Shown here in pieces: positions 43,303 through 52,370 of a stretch of 64,000 nucleotides of DNA. How positions within the stretch are numbered: position 1 is the first letter of the stretch; each line of letters begins with the position of its first letter. Where the stretch lies: positions 3,720,001 to 3,784,000 of the forward strand of contig CP124680.1 of assembly GCA_029961745.1 (NCBI GenBank). Direction: 5' to 3'. Position numbers and translations under genes: made by a program. The DNA comes from Nocardioides sp. L-11A. Its GTDB lineage: Bacteria; Actinomycetota; Actinomycetes; Propionibacteriales; Nocardioidaceae. A model generated the notes under the pieces. That model was not told the origin of the DNA, did not search any database, and saw nothing but the letters and a program-made list of their open reading frames with translations.

Positions 43303-45797
43303 GCCACTCGGTGCCGAGCGGCGCTCACCTTGACGACCGCCGCCGGGAGCGCCGCGAGGACGAGCACGGTGCCCCAGGCCGCCGGTTCGACCGTCCGGGT
43401 CCCGAGCAGGTCCTGCAACGGCGCCCACGAGGCGGCGAGTACCTGTAGGCCGACGGCCGCGGCCACCGACAGCTCGAGCGCCCGCTCGGCCAGCCCGCGG
43501 GTCGTTCGCGGTGCGCGAAGGGCGATGGCGAGGGCGAGCTGCGCGAGCCCCAGTGTCAGGAACACGACGGTGGTGGTGTGCCACGAGTAGGCGGACGCCA
43601 GCAGGCCGGCGGTGATGCTGACGATCGCGATCAGGACTCCTCCGGCGAGGATCCGCCGGACCAGGCCATCCCCGAGTACCGATCGCTCCGGCGACGGCGA
43701 CGGCCGCTGCATGAGGCCGGGATCCAGCGGTTCGCCGCCGAACGCCACTCCGGGGATGCCGTGCGTCAGCATGTTGATCCACAGGATCTGCCCCGGCAGC
43801 AGCGGCGTTGCGATCCCGACGAACGGCGCGAGCAGGATGACCAGCACCTCCGCCAGACCTCCGGAGAGTCCGTAGCGGAGGAACGTCCGGATGTTGGCGT
43901 AGATCCGACGTCCCTCGGCCACGGCCGTGACGACGGTGCGCAGGTCGTCGTCGGCCAGCACGAGGTCTGCCGCCTGGCGGGCCACCTCGGTCCCGTGCCG
44001 TCCCATCGCGACCCCGATGTCAGCGCGCCGGAGTGCGGGTGCGTCGTTCACCCCGTCACCGGTCATCGCGACGACGTGCCCCTGCGCCTGCCAGGCGTCG
44101 ACGATGTCGACCTTCTGCTCGGGATGCGTGCGTGCGTACACGTCGATGTGCTCCACCCGGGCGACGTGCTCCCCCCGCGCGACGGCGTCGCCCTCGACGA
44201 CCTCGCCGCCTGGTCCCGCGATTCCCACCGCCCGGGCGACGGCCAGCGCGGTCTCGGCGTGGTCGCCCGTGATCAGGAGCGGCCGGATCCCGGCAGCACG
44301 GCAGGCACTGATCACGGCCGCCGCGTCGTCTCGGGGCGGGTCGATCATGCCGACGAGACCCACGAGCTCGGCCGCACCGCGATCGGGCACCTCGATGACC
44401 GCCAGCACTCGGAATCCCGCCCGGGCCAGAGCGTTCGCCTCGGCACGCGCCAGATCCGCTCCGCCCGCGTCACCGAGCCGGTTCAGGACCACCTCGGGAG
44501 CGCCCTTGACCACCGTCAGGCGTACTCCCGCGCCGTTCTCGTGCACCGTCGTCATCGACCGGCTCTCGCTGTCGAACGGGGTCTCGTCGACCCGGCGCCA
44601 CTCGAGCGGAGCGTCCAGGAGGGTCTCGTCCAGCCGGGCCGCGGCGATCAGCAACGCGACCTCCAGCGGGTCGCCGATCCCGGACCACAGGTCGTCCACG
44701 GGCGTCAACCGGGCGTCGTTGCACAGGACCACGTCGCGCAGCAGCCGCTCCAGCGCCGACCCTTGCGCGCTGGTCCCCCGCACCGCACCGCCGCGTCCGT
44801 ACGCCGACCCGTCCACGTCGCAGGCGCCCTCGACCGTCCAGGTACGACGCACCGTCATCCGGCCCTCAGTCAGGGTGCCCGTCTTGTCGGAGGCGAGGAC
44901 CGAGACCGACCCCAGGGTCTCCACGGCCGGCAGCCAGCGGACGATCGCCGATCGCCGTGCCATCCGGAGCGCACCGAGCGCGAGTGCCACCGAGACCACG
45001 GCCGGGAGGGACTCGGGGATCGCCGCGACAGCGAGGCTCACGGCGAGGATGAGGGAGTCCGCCAGGGCCGCCCCCCGGAGCACCGCCAGCACGAGCACCA
45101 GGACGGCGAGTCCTGCCGTCAGCCACACCAGTTGCCGGGACAGGCGGGAGAGACGACGCTGCAGGGGCGTGGGACGCAGTCCGGTGGCCGCGATCAGGCC
45201 GGCGATCCGGCCCAGGCCGCTGGCCGCGCCGGTACGCACCACCTCGGCCACGGCTCGACCACGGGTGACGACCGTCCCCGAGAGCACCTCCTCACCGCTA
45301 CGACGACGCACGGGCACCGACTCGCCCGTCATCGCCGCTTCGTCGATCTCCAGCGCGACGGCCTCCGTCAACGCGAGGTCGGCAGGAACCACGTCCCCGG
45401 CCTCCAGCCGTACCTCGTCACCGACCACCAGCCTGGCCGCGGGCAACACGACGATCTGGCCGTCTCGGAGTACCCGGACCTCCGGAGAGGCGAGCTCGTC
45501 CAGCACCGCGACCGCGTGCTCGGCACGCACCTCCTGGACGACACCGATGATCGTGTTGAGGACCACGACCGCGCCGATGATGGTCGCGTCGACCCGATCC
45601 CCCAGGGCCAGCACGACGGCCAGCGCCGCACACAGCAGGACGATCATCGGATCGGCCAGTTGGCGTGCCGCCCTGCCGAGCAGGCTACGGGGGGCGGCGC
45701 GGGGAACCACGTTCTCGCCGTCCCGCTCGAGCCGCCGGGCGGCCTCGCCCGAGGTCAGGCCGCGGTCGTCGTGGACCGATGGGCCGATCGCCGTCAT
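43212..45797 (-). CDS. P-type cation-transporting ATPase (P2-type, CtpF-like)
   Basis: 861-residue ion pump in the inner membrane. It has the N-terminal cation-ATPase domain, the actuator-domain motif MTGESVPV (about 156), the phosphorylated Asp in SDKTGTLTEGRMTV (about 303), the nucleotide-binding KGAPEVVL, and the hinge motif TGDGVNDAPALRRADIGVAMG (about 575), with ten membrane helices spread around these. The P2 type suggests Ca2+, Mg2+ or Na+/K+; mycobacterial CtpF, a DosR-regulon member, is the closest concept. Its ATG overlaps the stop of a universal stress protein (ATGA), so the two are co-produced. Confidence 0.92.
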   Translation of the reverse strand: MTAIGPSVHDDRGLTSGEAARRLERDGENVVPRAAPRSLLGRAARQLADPMIVLLCAALAVVLALGDRVDATIIGAVVVLNTIIGVVQEVRAEHAVAVLDELASPEVRVLRDGQIVVLPAARLVVGDEVRLEAGDVVPADLALTEAVALEIDEAAMTGESVPVRRRSGEEVLSGTVVTRGRAVAEVVRTGAASGLGRIAGLIAATGLRPTPLQRRLSRLSRQLVWLTAGLAVLVLVLAVLRGAALADSLILAVSLAVAAIPESLPAVVSVALALGALRMARRSAIVRWLPAVETLGSVSVLASDKTGTLTEGRMTVRRTWTVEGACDVDGSAYGRGGAVRGTSAQGSALERLLRDVVLCNDARLTPVDDLWSGIGDPLEVALLIAAARLDETLLDAPLEWRRVDETPFDSESRSMTTVHENGAGVRLTVVKGAPEVVLNRLGDAGGADLARAEANALARAGFRVLAVIEVPDRGAAELVGLVGMIDPPRDDAAAVISACRAAGIRPLLITGDHAETALAVARAVGIAGPGGEVVEGDAVARGEHVARVEHIDVYARTHPEQKVDIVDAWQAQGHVVAMTGDGVNDAPALRRADIGVAMGRHGTEVARQAADLVLADDDLRTVVTAVAEGRRIYANIRTFLRYGLSGGLAEVLVILLAPFVGIATPLLPGQILWINMLTHGIPGVAFGGEPLDPGLMQRPSPSPERSVLGDGLVRRILAGGVLIAIVSITAGLLASAYSWHTTTVVFLTLGLAQLALAIALRAPRTTRGLAERALELSVAAAVGLQVLAASWAPLQDLLGTRTVEPAAWGTVLVLAALPAAVVKVSAARHRVAQPASSPESGARPGAKWWTSASGPGKKTDS

Positions 45798-46696
45798 CCG
45801 TCGACACTCGTGGCGAGCGGAACGACTTCCACGGGCACGTGCGACGACCGCAGCACCGCCCGGGCCGTCGCACCGAGATGCGCCCAGTGCAGCGGACCGT
45901 GCGGCCGCCGGCCGATGATGAGGAGATCACTGGCCTCCGCTGCTGCCACCAGCGCGTGGGCCGCCTGACCGTGCACGACCACGGTCTCGACACCCACACC
46001 GGGGTAGGCACGCCGCCACTCGTCCAGGAGGGTGGACAGCAGGTGTACTGCGGCCGCGCGCCACTCCATGATGTACCGGTGGGGGTCGATCACGTCGCTG
46101 TTCGGCACCGGCAGGTCCCCCGCGTGGATCACTGTGAGCCGGGCGCCGCGCTGGGCCGCGCGCTCGAAGGCGCGGCTGAGCAGGGGGCGAGCGCACCCCT
46201 CGGACTCGATGCCGACCACCATTCGCCCCTGCTCGACCAGGTCCCAGTCGCCGGGTGCGACGACCGTCGGGACCGGCGCGCGCCCCGCCACCGCAGCCGT
46301 CGTCGCACCGGTCAGCAGTCGCTGCAGGCCGGTTCTCGCCTCTCGGCCCAGGACGATCATCTGCCCTGCGCACGCGGCCTCCACGATCTCGTCGACCCGT
46401 GACCCGGCGACGAGGACGGTCTCGACGCGAAGGCCCGGCTCGAGCGCGCGTGCAGTGGACTCGGCCTCAGCCAAGATCGTGCGTCCCTGGGCCTGCAGAC
46501 CCTGCGCGATCTCCGGCTCGGTCTCCGGCGCGACGCTGAGCATCGGCTCAGTGAGCGCCCCCGCCGGCGCGACGTGGACGAGCCTGAGGAGCACCGAGCG
46601 ACGTCGGGCCTCGTTGATGCCGTAGCGCAGGGCGCCGGCACTGCGCTGGGTGCCGTCGGTCGCAACGACGACCGGGGCGTGCTGGTCGTCCATCAT
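45794..46696 (-). CDS. universal stress protein, two UspA domains (copy 2)
   Basis: 300 residues with Usp domains at about 8-150 and 158-298. The first begins VVVATDGTQRSAGALRYG and the second MVVGIESEGCARPLLSRA, ending IIGRRPHGPLHWAHLGATAR. The nucleotide-binding glycines of the second domain are partly replaced, so ATP binding there is uncertain. ATG 46696 or 46693 may initiate. It is the first gene of an operon with the P-type ATPase and shares a DevR-like box with the divergent GAPDH gene. Confidence 0.9.
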   Translation of the reverse strand: MMDDQHAPVVVATDGTQRSAGALRYGINEARRRSVLLRLVHVAPAGALTEPMLSVAPETEPEIAQGLQAQGRTILAEAESTARALEPGLRVETVLVAGSRVDEIVEAACAGQMIVLGREARTGLQRLLTGATTAAVAGRAPVPTVVAPGDWDLVEQGRMVVGIESEGCARPLLSRAFERAAQRGARLTVIHAGDLPVPNSDVIDPHRYIMEWRAAAVHLLSTLLDEWRRAYPGVGVETVVVHGQAAHALVAAAEASDLLIIGRRPHGPLHWAHLGATARAVLRSSHVPVEVVPLATSVDG

Positions 46697-46784
46697 GGCT
46701 CAGCCTCCTGGGATCGCGAGTGGGTCACTGTTGATCGTGTCGACCCGAGGGCCCGCGTTGCAGGGTCCGCCGCCCGGCCGCCAG

Positions 46785-46798
46785 GGGCCTTTGGTCCC
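46785..46798. promoter_or_regulatory. DevR/DosR-like box 5
   Basis: GGGCC-TTTG-GTCCC, matching 12 of 14 positions of the mycobacterial core GGGACTWWAGTCCC. It lies between the divergent universal stress protein (89 bases) and GAPDH (117 bases) starts. Confidence 0.65.
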
Positions 46799-46914
46799 GC
46801 GACCTCGTGCCGGACGCCTCCGGCCCCGCCGCCCGCACCCGGCAAGGCTGGCACCTGGCGTGCCGGTACCTGGCGCACCGGCACGCACCCACCCATCTGA
46901 GCGAGGAGACGACG

Positions 46915-47913
46915 ATGGTCCGGATCGGTATCAACGGGACAGGACGCATCGGCAGGGCGTTCCTGAGGCTGGCCGCCACAGAGTCCGATCTCGAGGTCGT
47001 GGCGGTCAACGACCTCATCGAGGTCACCACCCTGCGCCACCTGTTACGCAGGGACAGCACCTTCGGCCCGTTCCCCGCCCCTCTCGAGGTCGGCGGCGAC
47101 GACCTCCTGGTGGTGGGCGACCGCAAGGTCGCGGTGACCCGGAACGCCGACCCCGGAGGCATCGACTGGTCGGCATACGACGTCGACGTGGTGCTCGAGA
47201 GCACCGGCCGATTCCGCAGCAGACAGCTCGCGCAGGTCCACCTCGCTGCAGGAGCGCGAAAGGTGGTTATCTCCTCGCCCGGTCAAGGCGTCGACGCCAC
47301 GATCGTGATGGGCGTCAACGACGACACGTACGACCGGGATCGACACCACGTCGTCTCGAACGCCTCCTGCACGACCAACTGCGCCGCACCGATGGTCAAG
47401 GTGCTCCACGATGTGTTCGGGATCCAGCACGGACTGATGACGACGGTCCACGCCTACACGAACGACCAGAACCTGCTCGATGCCCCTCACCAGGATCCCC
47501 GGCGGGCCCGCGCCGGAGCGGTCAACATCATCCCGACCTCGACGGGAGCAGCCAGGGCGGTGGGTGAGGTGATCCCTGCAGTGGCGGGTCTCCTCGACGG
47601 ACGGGCGCTGCGGGTCCCGGTCGTCGACGGTTCGATCGTCGACCTCAGCGTCGTCCTCGACCGCAACGCCACGGCGTCCGAGGTCAATGCGGCCTTCTCA
47701 GTGGCGGCGAGGAAGGGACCGCTGGCCGGTCTGCTCTCCTACGAGGACGAGCCGCTGGTCTCCTCCGACGTCGTCCGGGACCCGTCGTCGTGCGTGTTCG
47801 ACAGCACCCTCACCCAGGCCTCCGGGCAGCTGGTGAAGGTCTTCGGCTGGTACGACAACGAGTGGGGCTACGTCAGTCGGCTCGCCGACCTGGTCAGGCT
47901 GGTGTGTCGATGA
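46915..47913 (+). CDS. type I glyceraldehyde-3-phosphate dehydrogenase
   Basis: Glycolytic/gluconeogenic enzyme, 332 residues. The Rossmann motif is IGINGTGRIGRAFLRL, the catalytic Cys is in SNASCTTNCAAP (about residue 153), and the His partner in MTTVHAYTNDQNLLD; NIIPTSTGAA and the C-terminal WYDNEWGYVSRL are intact. Compared with housekeeping Gap the usual Phe in GFGRIGR is Thr. Its setting in a dormancy island next to a PEP synthase and a dead FBPase suggests a stress-specific paralogue, but whether another gap gene exists cannot be seen here. GAGGAG precedes ATG 46915. Confidence 0.93.
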   Translation: MVRIGINGTGRIGRAFLRLAATESDLEVVAVNDLIEVTTLRHLLRRDSTFGPFPAPLEVGGDDLLVVGDRKVAVTRNADPGGIDWSAYDVDVVLESTGRFRSRQLAQVHLAAGARKVVISSPGQGVDATIVMGVNDDTYDRDRHHVVSNASCTTNCAAPMVKVLHDVFGIQHGLMTTVHAYTNDQNLLDAPHQDPRRARAGAVNIIPTSTGAARAVGEVIPAVAGLLDGRALRVPVVDGSIVDLSVVLDRNATASEVNAAFSVAARKGPLAGLLSYEDEPLVSSDVVRDPSSCVFDSTLTQASGQLVKVFGWYDNEWGYVSRLADLVRLVCR

Positions 47914-48128
47914 GCGGCTGCGGCGAGCCCATTCCGGGCCGCGGAGTCATCCACTGGGAGATCGGCACCCGGGATGCCGCGCGCATGCGAGCCTTCTACG
48001 CGGACCTGTTCGGACGGGAGCTCGAGGACACCGGGCCCGGATACACGTTGGTAGTCCCCCGCGGCGGCGTCGTCGTCGGCGGCGGCGGCTTCCTCGCTCC
48101 CTTGACCAGCCGGTCTCGACAGGCCTGA
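47910..48128 (+). pseudogene. truncated VOC (glyoxalase/bleomycin-resistance) family protein
   Basis: The 72 codons begin MSGCGEPIPGRGVIHWEIGT and continue RAFYADLFGRELEDTGPGYT, the first beta-alpha-beta-beta module of a VOC protein. Homology ends after VVVGGGGF; the remaining half of the fold (about 55 residues) is missing and replaced by a short Ser/Arg-rich tail. The ATG overlaps the GAPDH stop (ATGA), so it is probably still translated. A stable single-module VOC protein working as a dimer is a weak alternative. Confidence 0.65.
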
Positions 48129-48147
48129 CCGGCCTCGACGATCGCCC

Positions 48148-49644
48148 TCACACGAGCCAGCGCGCGCTGGTCGAGTGCCGGACCTGCCACCATCCCTCGC
48201 GGTAGATCGCGCTCTCCACGGCCTGCTGGTCCTCCAACTCGCCGATGATCCTGGACACGCCGGCAGCCCGGGGCCACTCCTGTCCGAGTCGGGCGACGGC
48301 TGCTCTGGCGACGGCCTCGTCGTGGTGCAGCCCGAGTGAGTCCTGCAGCGCGGACATCGCGTCAGCGAGGTCTCTCGCACGATCACCGAGACACGGCTCG
48401 GCGGCCTCCGCCGCGTAGCGCAACCGCTTGGCCACCTTCCGCACCTCGTGCAGCGCCTCATCGCGGCGGCCCGCCGGGGCGTGCTCGGCTGCGGTCGCCG
48501 CGGCCTGGAGGCGTTCCCACTCCGCGCGCAGGCCCCGACGAAGCTCACCGCGTGCGTGTCGCTCTGCCCTGGACGACCACGGTGGCCACCCGGCCGCGGC
48601 GAGAGCCAGCACCAGCGCGTCGTACCGCTCACTGTCCAGCGCGACGCGCGCCGCGCCACGCGCAGCGTCCAGGTCTTCGGACAGGGACTCGTCGATCCAC
48701 CCCTCCTGCGCCGCATCGGGAGCCTCATGGCGGGCGACCAGTGCCCCGAGATGGTCGCGCAGCACCTCCAGGTCCCGCTCCCGCCCCAGGACGTCGACCA
48801 ACCAACCCAGCTCCTTGCGGATCTCCCGGGCAGCCCGGCGGTCGAAGTCACGGCGGTAACAGGCCAGGGCGGCCCGGATCCGCCGGCAGGTGACGCGCAT
48901 CTGGTGCACCGCATCGGGCAGGTCGGCGCGCACCTGGGGGTCGAGCTGGCGCAACCGACGCACCTGCGCGCCGAGGTAAGGGGCGAGCACATCACGAACG
49001 CTCGGGCGGCTCCGTCCCTGCCCGAGCGCCGACCTGTCAGGCAGGACGTCCAGCACGTGGGCAAGCTTGGAGGCGTACGTCGCCGGTGTTGCACCCGCGC
49101 TCCGGAGACGTGCCGCGGCAGCGTGGGCCAGCTCGCGGTCCTGCCGGACGAGCTCGATCTCCCACTCTCGCCACACCAGCCGCGTCCCCCGCCCATCGTG
49201 CCACCGCTCCCCGACGACACGGTCGTCGCAGACCTCGGCCACCACGCGGCCCGCCGCATCGACGAGGGGAATCACCGTGCGTCGCGTGCGGATCGTGCCG
49301 ACTCGTTCCAGGGCAGCGCGCCGGGTCGTGCCGCTCAGCAGATCCTCGAAGCACCGAGGAACCCGCTCGTCGTCACCCAGCGGTACCCGCAGCTCGTGAC
49401 GCCCGGAGTCTCCCGGCAGCTTCAGGTGCCACCCTGCGTCGTCGCCCCCACGGCGACGACGCAGGGTGATCCCCAGCGCCACCAGGTCGAGACCGGGCGA
49501 GTCGTAGTAGGAGGCCTCGAGGTTTATCTCCCGCGAGACTCCGACCGCGCTCACGTGGGGCAGGCCGGCCAGATCCGGCAGCGGCGTGTCGACTGCGACG
49601 TCGAACTTCGACTCGATCTCCAGGACGTGGCTCTCGACGCTCAT
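48148..49644 (-). CDS. CYTH-CHAD domain protein
   Basis: 498 residues. The N-terminal CYTH (triphosphate tunnel) domain, about 1-200, opens with the signature Glu-x-Glu in VLEIESKFDV and keeps ITLRRRRGGDDAGWHLKLP. The C-terminal CHAD helical domain, about 215-495, carries conserved histidines and Arg/Lys in DAVHQMRVTCRRIRA and LHEVRKVAKRLRYAAEA, residues that bind polyphosphate. Such proteins hydrolyse triphosphate or bind polyphosphate granules. GGAGG precedes ATG 49644. A DevR-like box 60 bases upstream is shared with the divergent ABC transporter, linking it to dormancy, when polyphosphate often accumulates. Confidence 0.9.
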   Translation of the reverse strand: MSVESHVLEIESKFDVAVDTPLPDLAGLPHVSAVGVSREINLEASYYDSPGLDLVALGITLRRRRGGDDAGWHLKLPGDSGRHELRVPLGDDERVPRCFEDLLSGTTRRAALERVGTIRTRRTVIPLVDAAGRVVAEVCDDRVVGERWHDGRGTRLVWREWEIELVRQDRELAHAAAARLRSAGATPATYASKLAHVLDVLPDRSALGQGRSRPSVRDVLAPYLGAQVRRLRQLDPQVRADLPDAVHQMRVTCRRIRAALACYRRDFDRRAAREIRKELGWLVDVLGRERDLEVLRDHLGALVARHEAPDAAQEGWIDESLSEDLDAARGAARVALDSERYDALVLALAAAGWPPWSSRAERHARGELRRGLRAEWERLQAAATAAEHAPAGRRDEALHEVRKVAKRLRYAAEAAEPCLGDRARDLADAMSALQDSLGLHHDEAVARAAVARLGQEWPRAAGVSRIIGELEDQQAVESAIYREGWWQVRHSTSARWLV

Positions 49645-49703
49645 GCTTCCTCCACCCACAGTGGTTCGGGAGCCATCGTGTCGTGGTCAGGGCCCGATGG
49701 CAG

Positions 49704-49717
49704 GGGTCCAAGGTCCC
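49704..49717. promoter_or_regulatory. DevR/DosR-like box 6
   Basis: GGGTC-CAAG-GTCCC, a near-palindrome between the divergent CYTH-CHAD (60 bases) and ABC transporter (87 bases) starts. Confidence 0.6.
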
Positions 49718-49803
49718 GCTCCGGGCGGCAGTTCGCCCCTGATCCGGGCCTGCCGGGGACCGCGACGATGGAGCACCGAGAGCAGGACGAAGGGAGACCC
49801 GCC

Positions 49804-50766
49804 ATGGGATCGGGACGTGTCGCCGTCCGGACGTGCGGCCTGAGCAAGCGGTTCGGGAGGAACGTCGCCCTGGCCCGTCTCGACCTCACCGTCGCGGCGG
49901 GCACGATCTGCGGCTTCCTCGGACCCAACGGTGCCGGCAAGACCACCGCCATCAAGCTGCTCGCCGGGCTCTACCGGCCCACGGCCGGTACCGTCGAGGT
50001 CCTCGGGCAGGACGTGTCCCGGGCCCGCGACCGGGTGCAGGCCTCGATCGGCTACCTGCCCGGCGACTTCACCGGGTACGCCGACCAGTCCGGTCGCCGC
50101 TTCCTGCGCCTCGTCACGGACCTGCGCGGCGGGGTCGACCCGTCGTTCGTCGCCGAGCTCGCCGCGCGGCTCGAGGTCGACCTCGACCGTCGGATCGGCA
50201 CGCTCTCCCGGGGCAATCGCCAGAAGATCGGCATCATCCAGGCCTTCATGCATCAGGCCCCCCTGCTCCTGCTCGACGAGCCGACGAGCGGCCTGGACCC
50301 GCTGATGCAGCGGGAGTTCCACCTGCTGCTCCGCGAGGCGAGGGACCGCGGCCAGACGGCGCTGTTGAGTTCGCACGTGCTCTCCGAGGTCGCCGAGGTC
50401 GCCGACGACGTCGCCATCCTCCGCGAGGGCACACTGCTCGACCTGCGCTCGATGGCGGAGCTGCGCTCCGGTCTGACCCGACGGGTCGATCTCCGGTTCG
50501 CTGACGACGTTCCTGCGACCACGATCCGGCAGGTCGCCGGCGTCCGCAACCTGGACGTACGTGGTCCGACCGCACGGCTCGACCTCGCCGGAGAGGCGGC
50601 CGGACTGCTCCGGGCCGTCCTGCCCCACGATCTGCGCGACGTGCACATCCACGACACGGACCTTGCCGATGTCTTCCTCGGCTACTACACGAAGGAGGCC
50701 CCTCGTGCTCACGATCTGCCGCAAGGCGCTGTGGGACCAGCGACGCACGCTGCCCGCCTGGGCTAG
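49804..50766 (+). CDS. ABC transporter ATP-binding protein
   Basis: 320 residues. The Walker A motif is GPNGAGKTTAIKLLAG (about 39-54), the signature LSRGNRQKIGI, the Walker B LLLLDEPTSGLDP and the switch His in LLSSHVLSEV. A C-terminal extension follows, as in DrrA/NatA-type exporters. GAAGGAG precedes ATG 49804. The last 62 bases overlap the permease gene, whose own ribosome site lies inside this gene. The transported substrate is unknown. The DevR-like box suggests induction in low oxygen. Confidence 0.92.
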   Translation: MGSGRVAVRTCGLSKRFGRNVALARLDLTVAAGTICGFLGPNGAGKTTAIKLLAGLYRPTAGTVEVLGQDVSRARDRVQASIGYLPGDFTGYADQSGRRFLRLVTDLRGGVDPSFVAELAARLEVDLDRRIGTLSRGNRQKIGIIQAFMHQAPLLLLDEPTSGLDPLMQREFHLLLREARDRGQTALLSSHVLSEVAEVADDVAILREGTLLDLRSMAELRSGLTRRVDLRFADDVPATTIRQVAGVRNLDVRGPTARLDLAGEAAGLLRAVLPHDLRDVHIHDTDLADVFLGYYTKEAPRAHDLPQGAVGPATHAARLG

Positions 50767-51499
50767 TGGCCTCGTCCTCTCGATCGTCCTCGAAGCGGCG
50801 ATGTGGCCGTCGATCTCGTCGATGTCCTCCCTCGACGCCTACCTGACCGAGTTCCCCGACGCGCTCAAGGACATGTTCGCGATCGACCAGATGTCGACCG
50901 GCACCGGCTTCCTCAACGCCGAGCTGTTCTCCTTGATGCTGCCCCTGTTGTTCGTGATCTTCGGGATCCTGCGCGGTGCGCGCGGCATCGCCGGCGAGGA
51001 GGAGGCCGGCACGCTCGACCTGCTGCTGGTGACACCCCTGTCCACCACGCGGCTGCTTCTCGGCGAGGCCCTCGCCCTCACCGTGGCGGTGGTGGCGCTC
51101 GGCGTCGCCACGGTCGGCGGCACCCTGGCCGGCAGCGCTCTGTTCGACCTGGGAATCCCGGCGCGCTCGGCCGTCGCGGGCGCGAGCGCGTGCACGTTGC
51201 TGGGGCTGGTGCACGGTCTCCTGGCCCTGACGGCCGGCGCGATGCTGGGCCGGAGGGGGGCCGCCATCGGCGTGGCGACGACGGCCGCGCTGGCGGCGTA
51301 CGTCTTGTACGTGGGCGGACTCTTCGTCGACGGGCTGTCCGATGTCCGTGTCATCTCCCCCTTCCACCAGGCGCTGCACGCAGGTCCACTCGCCAGCGCC
51401 TTCCCCGCGTCCTTCCTGTCGCTCGTGCTGGCGTCGGTCGGCCTGGTCGTACTTGCCCTCCCCCTCTGGGCACGGCGGGACATCGGCGCGCATCGCTGA
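50705..51499 (+). CDS. ABC-2 type transporter permease
   Basis: 264 residues with about six membrane helices (residues about 20-40, 75-95, 115-140, 148-170, 178-200, 235-255) and the ABC-2 motif RGARGIAGEEEAGTLDLLLVTPLS. GTG 50705 is chosen because GAAGGAGG stands six bases before it; this gives a 62-base overlap with the ATPase gene and points to translational coupling. No further subunit is present, so the functional exporter would be a dimer of each. Confidence 0.88.
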   Translation: MLTICRKALWDQRRTLPAWASGLVLSIVLEAAMWPSISSMSSLDAYLTEFPDALKDMFAIDQMSTGTGFLNAELFSLMLPLLFVIFGILRGARGIAGEEEAGTLDLLLVTPLSTTRLLLGEALALTVAVVALGVATVGGTLAGSALFDLGIPARSAVAGASACTLLGLVHGLLALTAGAMLGRRGAAIGVATTAALAAYVLYVGGLFVDGLSDVRVISPFHQALHAGPLASAFPASFLSLVLASVGLVVLALPLWARRDIGAHR

Positions 51500-51541
51500 A
51501 GAGGTCGGCGAGCCGGATCAGGACGCGTAGCCCGTGCCACC

Positions 51542-51555
51542 GGGACCTTCGGCCC
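51542..51555 (+). promoter_or_regulatory. DevR/DosR-like box 7 (devR autoregulation)
   Basis: GGGAC-CTTC-GGCCC, centred about 43 bases before ATG 51591, where a DosR site would sit if transcription began at or near that ATG. Confidence 0.65.
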
Positions 51556-51590
51556 TGTCCGTACCCGCACTGATGACGGACCCTCGGGGC

Positions 51591-52304
51591 ATGGCACCAG
51601 AGACGGGCTCCGACCGCTTCACGCAGTCGACGGTTCCCGACGTCGGGCCCGGCGAGGAGAATGAGGAACCATCACCGATCCGCGTCTTCCTCGTCGACGA
51701 CCACGAGGTGGTACGTCGCGGGCTGCGCGACCTGCTCGAGGCCACCGGAGAGTTCGAGATCGTCGGCGAGAGCGGCACGGCCGCCCGGGCGACCTCGATC
51801 ATCCCGGCGTTGCGTCCCGACGTCGCCGTGCTCGACGGGCGTCTTCCCGACGGCACCGGGATGGAGGTCTGCCGCGACGTGAGGTCCGTCGACCCCACCA
51901 TCCAGGCGCTGATCCTCACCTCCTACGACGACGATGACGCCCTTTTCACCGCGATCCTCGCGGGCGCAGCCGGCTACGTCCTCAAACAGGCGTCCAGCGA
52001 CGCTCTGGTCGACGCGGTACGGCTCGTCGCCGGCGGCCGGTGCCTGATCGACCCGGCGCTGACCGCGCGCGTGCTCGACCGCGTGCGCAGACCCGGCCAC
52101 GAGCGCGACACGCTGGCCGGCATCACCGACCGGGAGCAGGACATCCTCGAGCTCATCGCGGACGGCCTGACCAACCGGCAGATCGGCGAGAGGCTGTGCC
52201 TCGCCGAGAAGACCGTCAAGAACTACGTCTCGACCCTGCTGGGCAAGCTGGGGCTCGAACGACGCACCCAGGCCGCGGTCCTCGCCACCCGCCTCCGTCG
52301 TTGA
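51591..52304 (+). CDS. devR: DevR/DosR-type NarL-LuxR response regulator
   Basis: Dormancy-type transcription activator. The receiver domain starts IRVFLVDDHEVVRRGLRDLL, with the phospho-acceptor Asp in DVAVLDGRLPDGTG, then LILTSYDDDDALFTAILAGA as in DevR. The LuxR/NarL DNA-binding domain includes LTNRQIGERLCLAEKTV and the recognition helix TVKNYVSTLLGKLGLERRTQ, whose DNA-contacting Lys and Asn match mycobacterial DosR. About 25 residues precede the receiver. ATG 51591 is chosen by distance to the DevR box; ATG 51573 is the alternative, and neither has a clear ribosome site. No DevS-like sensor kinase is in the window. Confidence 0.92.
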   Translation: MAPETGSDRFTQSTVPDVGPGEENEEPSPIRVFLVDDHEVVRRGLRDLLEATGEFEIVGESGTAARATSIIPALRPDVAVLDGRLPDGTGMEVCRDVRSVDPTIQALILTSYDDDDALFTAILAGAAGYVLKQASSDALVDAVRLVAGGRCLIDPALTARVLDRVRRPGHERDTLAGITDREQDILELIADGLTNRQIGERLCLAEKTVKNYVSTLLGKLGLERRTQAAVLATRLRR

Positions 52305-52319
52305 AGCCGGCAGCATCAC

Positions 52320-52365
52320 GCGGCTGCGGCTCCCTCCTGCTCGGGCAGGAGGGAGCCGCAGCCGC
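52320..52365. terminator. bidirectional terminator hairpin, 21-bp perfect stem
   Basis: The arms 52320-52340 and 52345-52365 pair perfectly around a TCGG tetraloop between the convergent devR and hsp20 stops. The stem symmetry means it can end transcription from both sides. It is among the strongest hairpins of the window. Confidence 0.85.
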
Positions 52366-52370
52366 GACCT

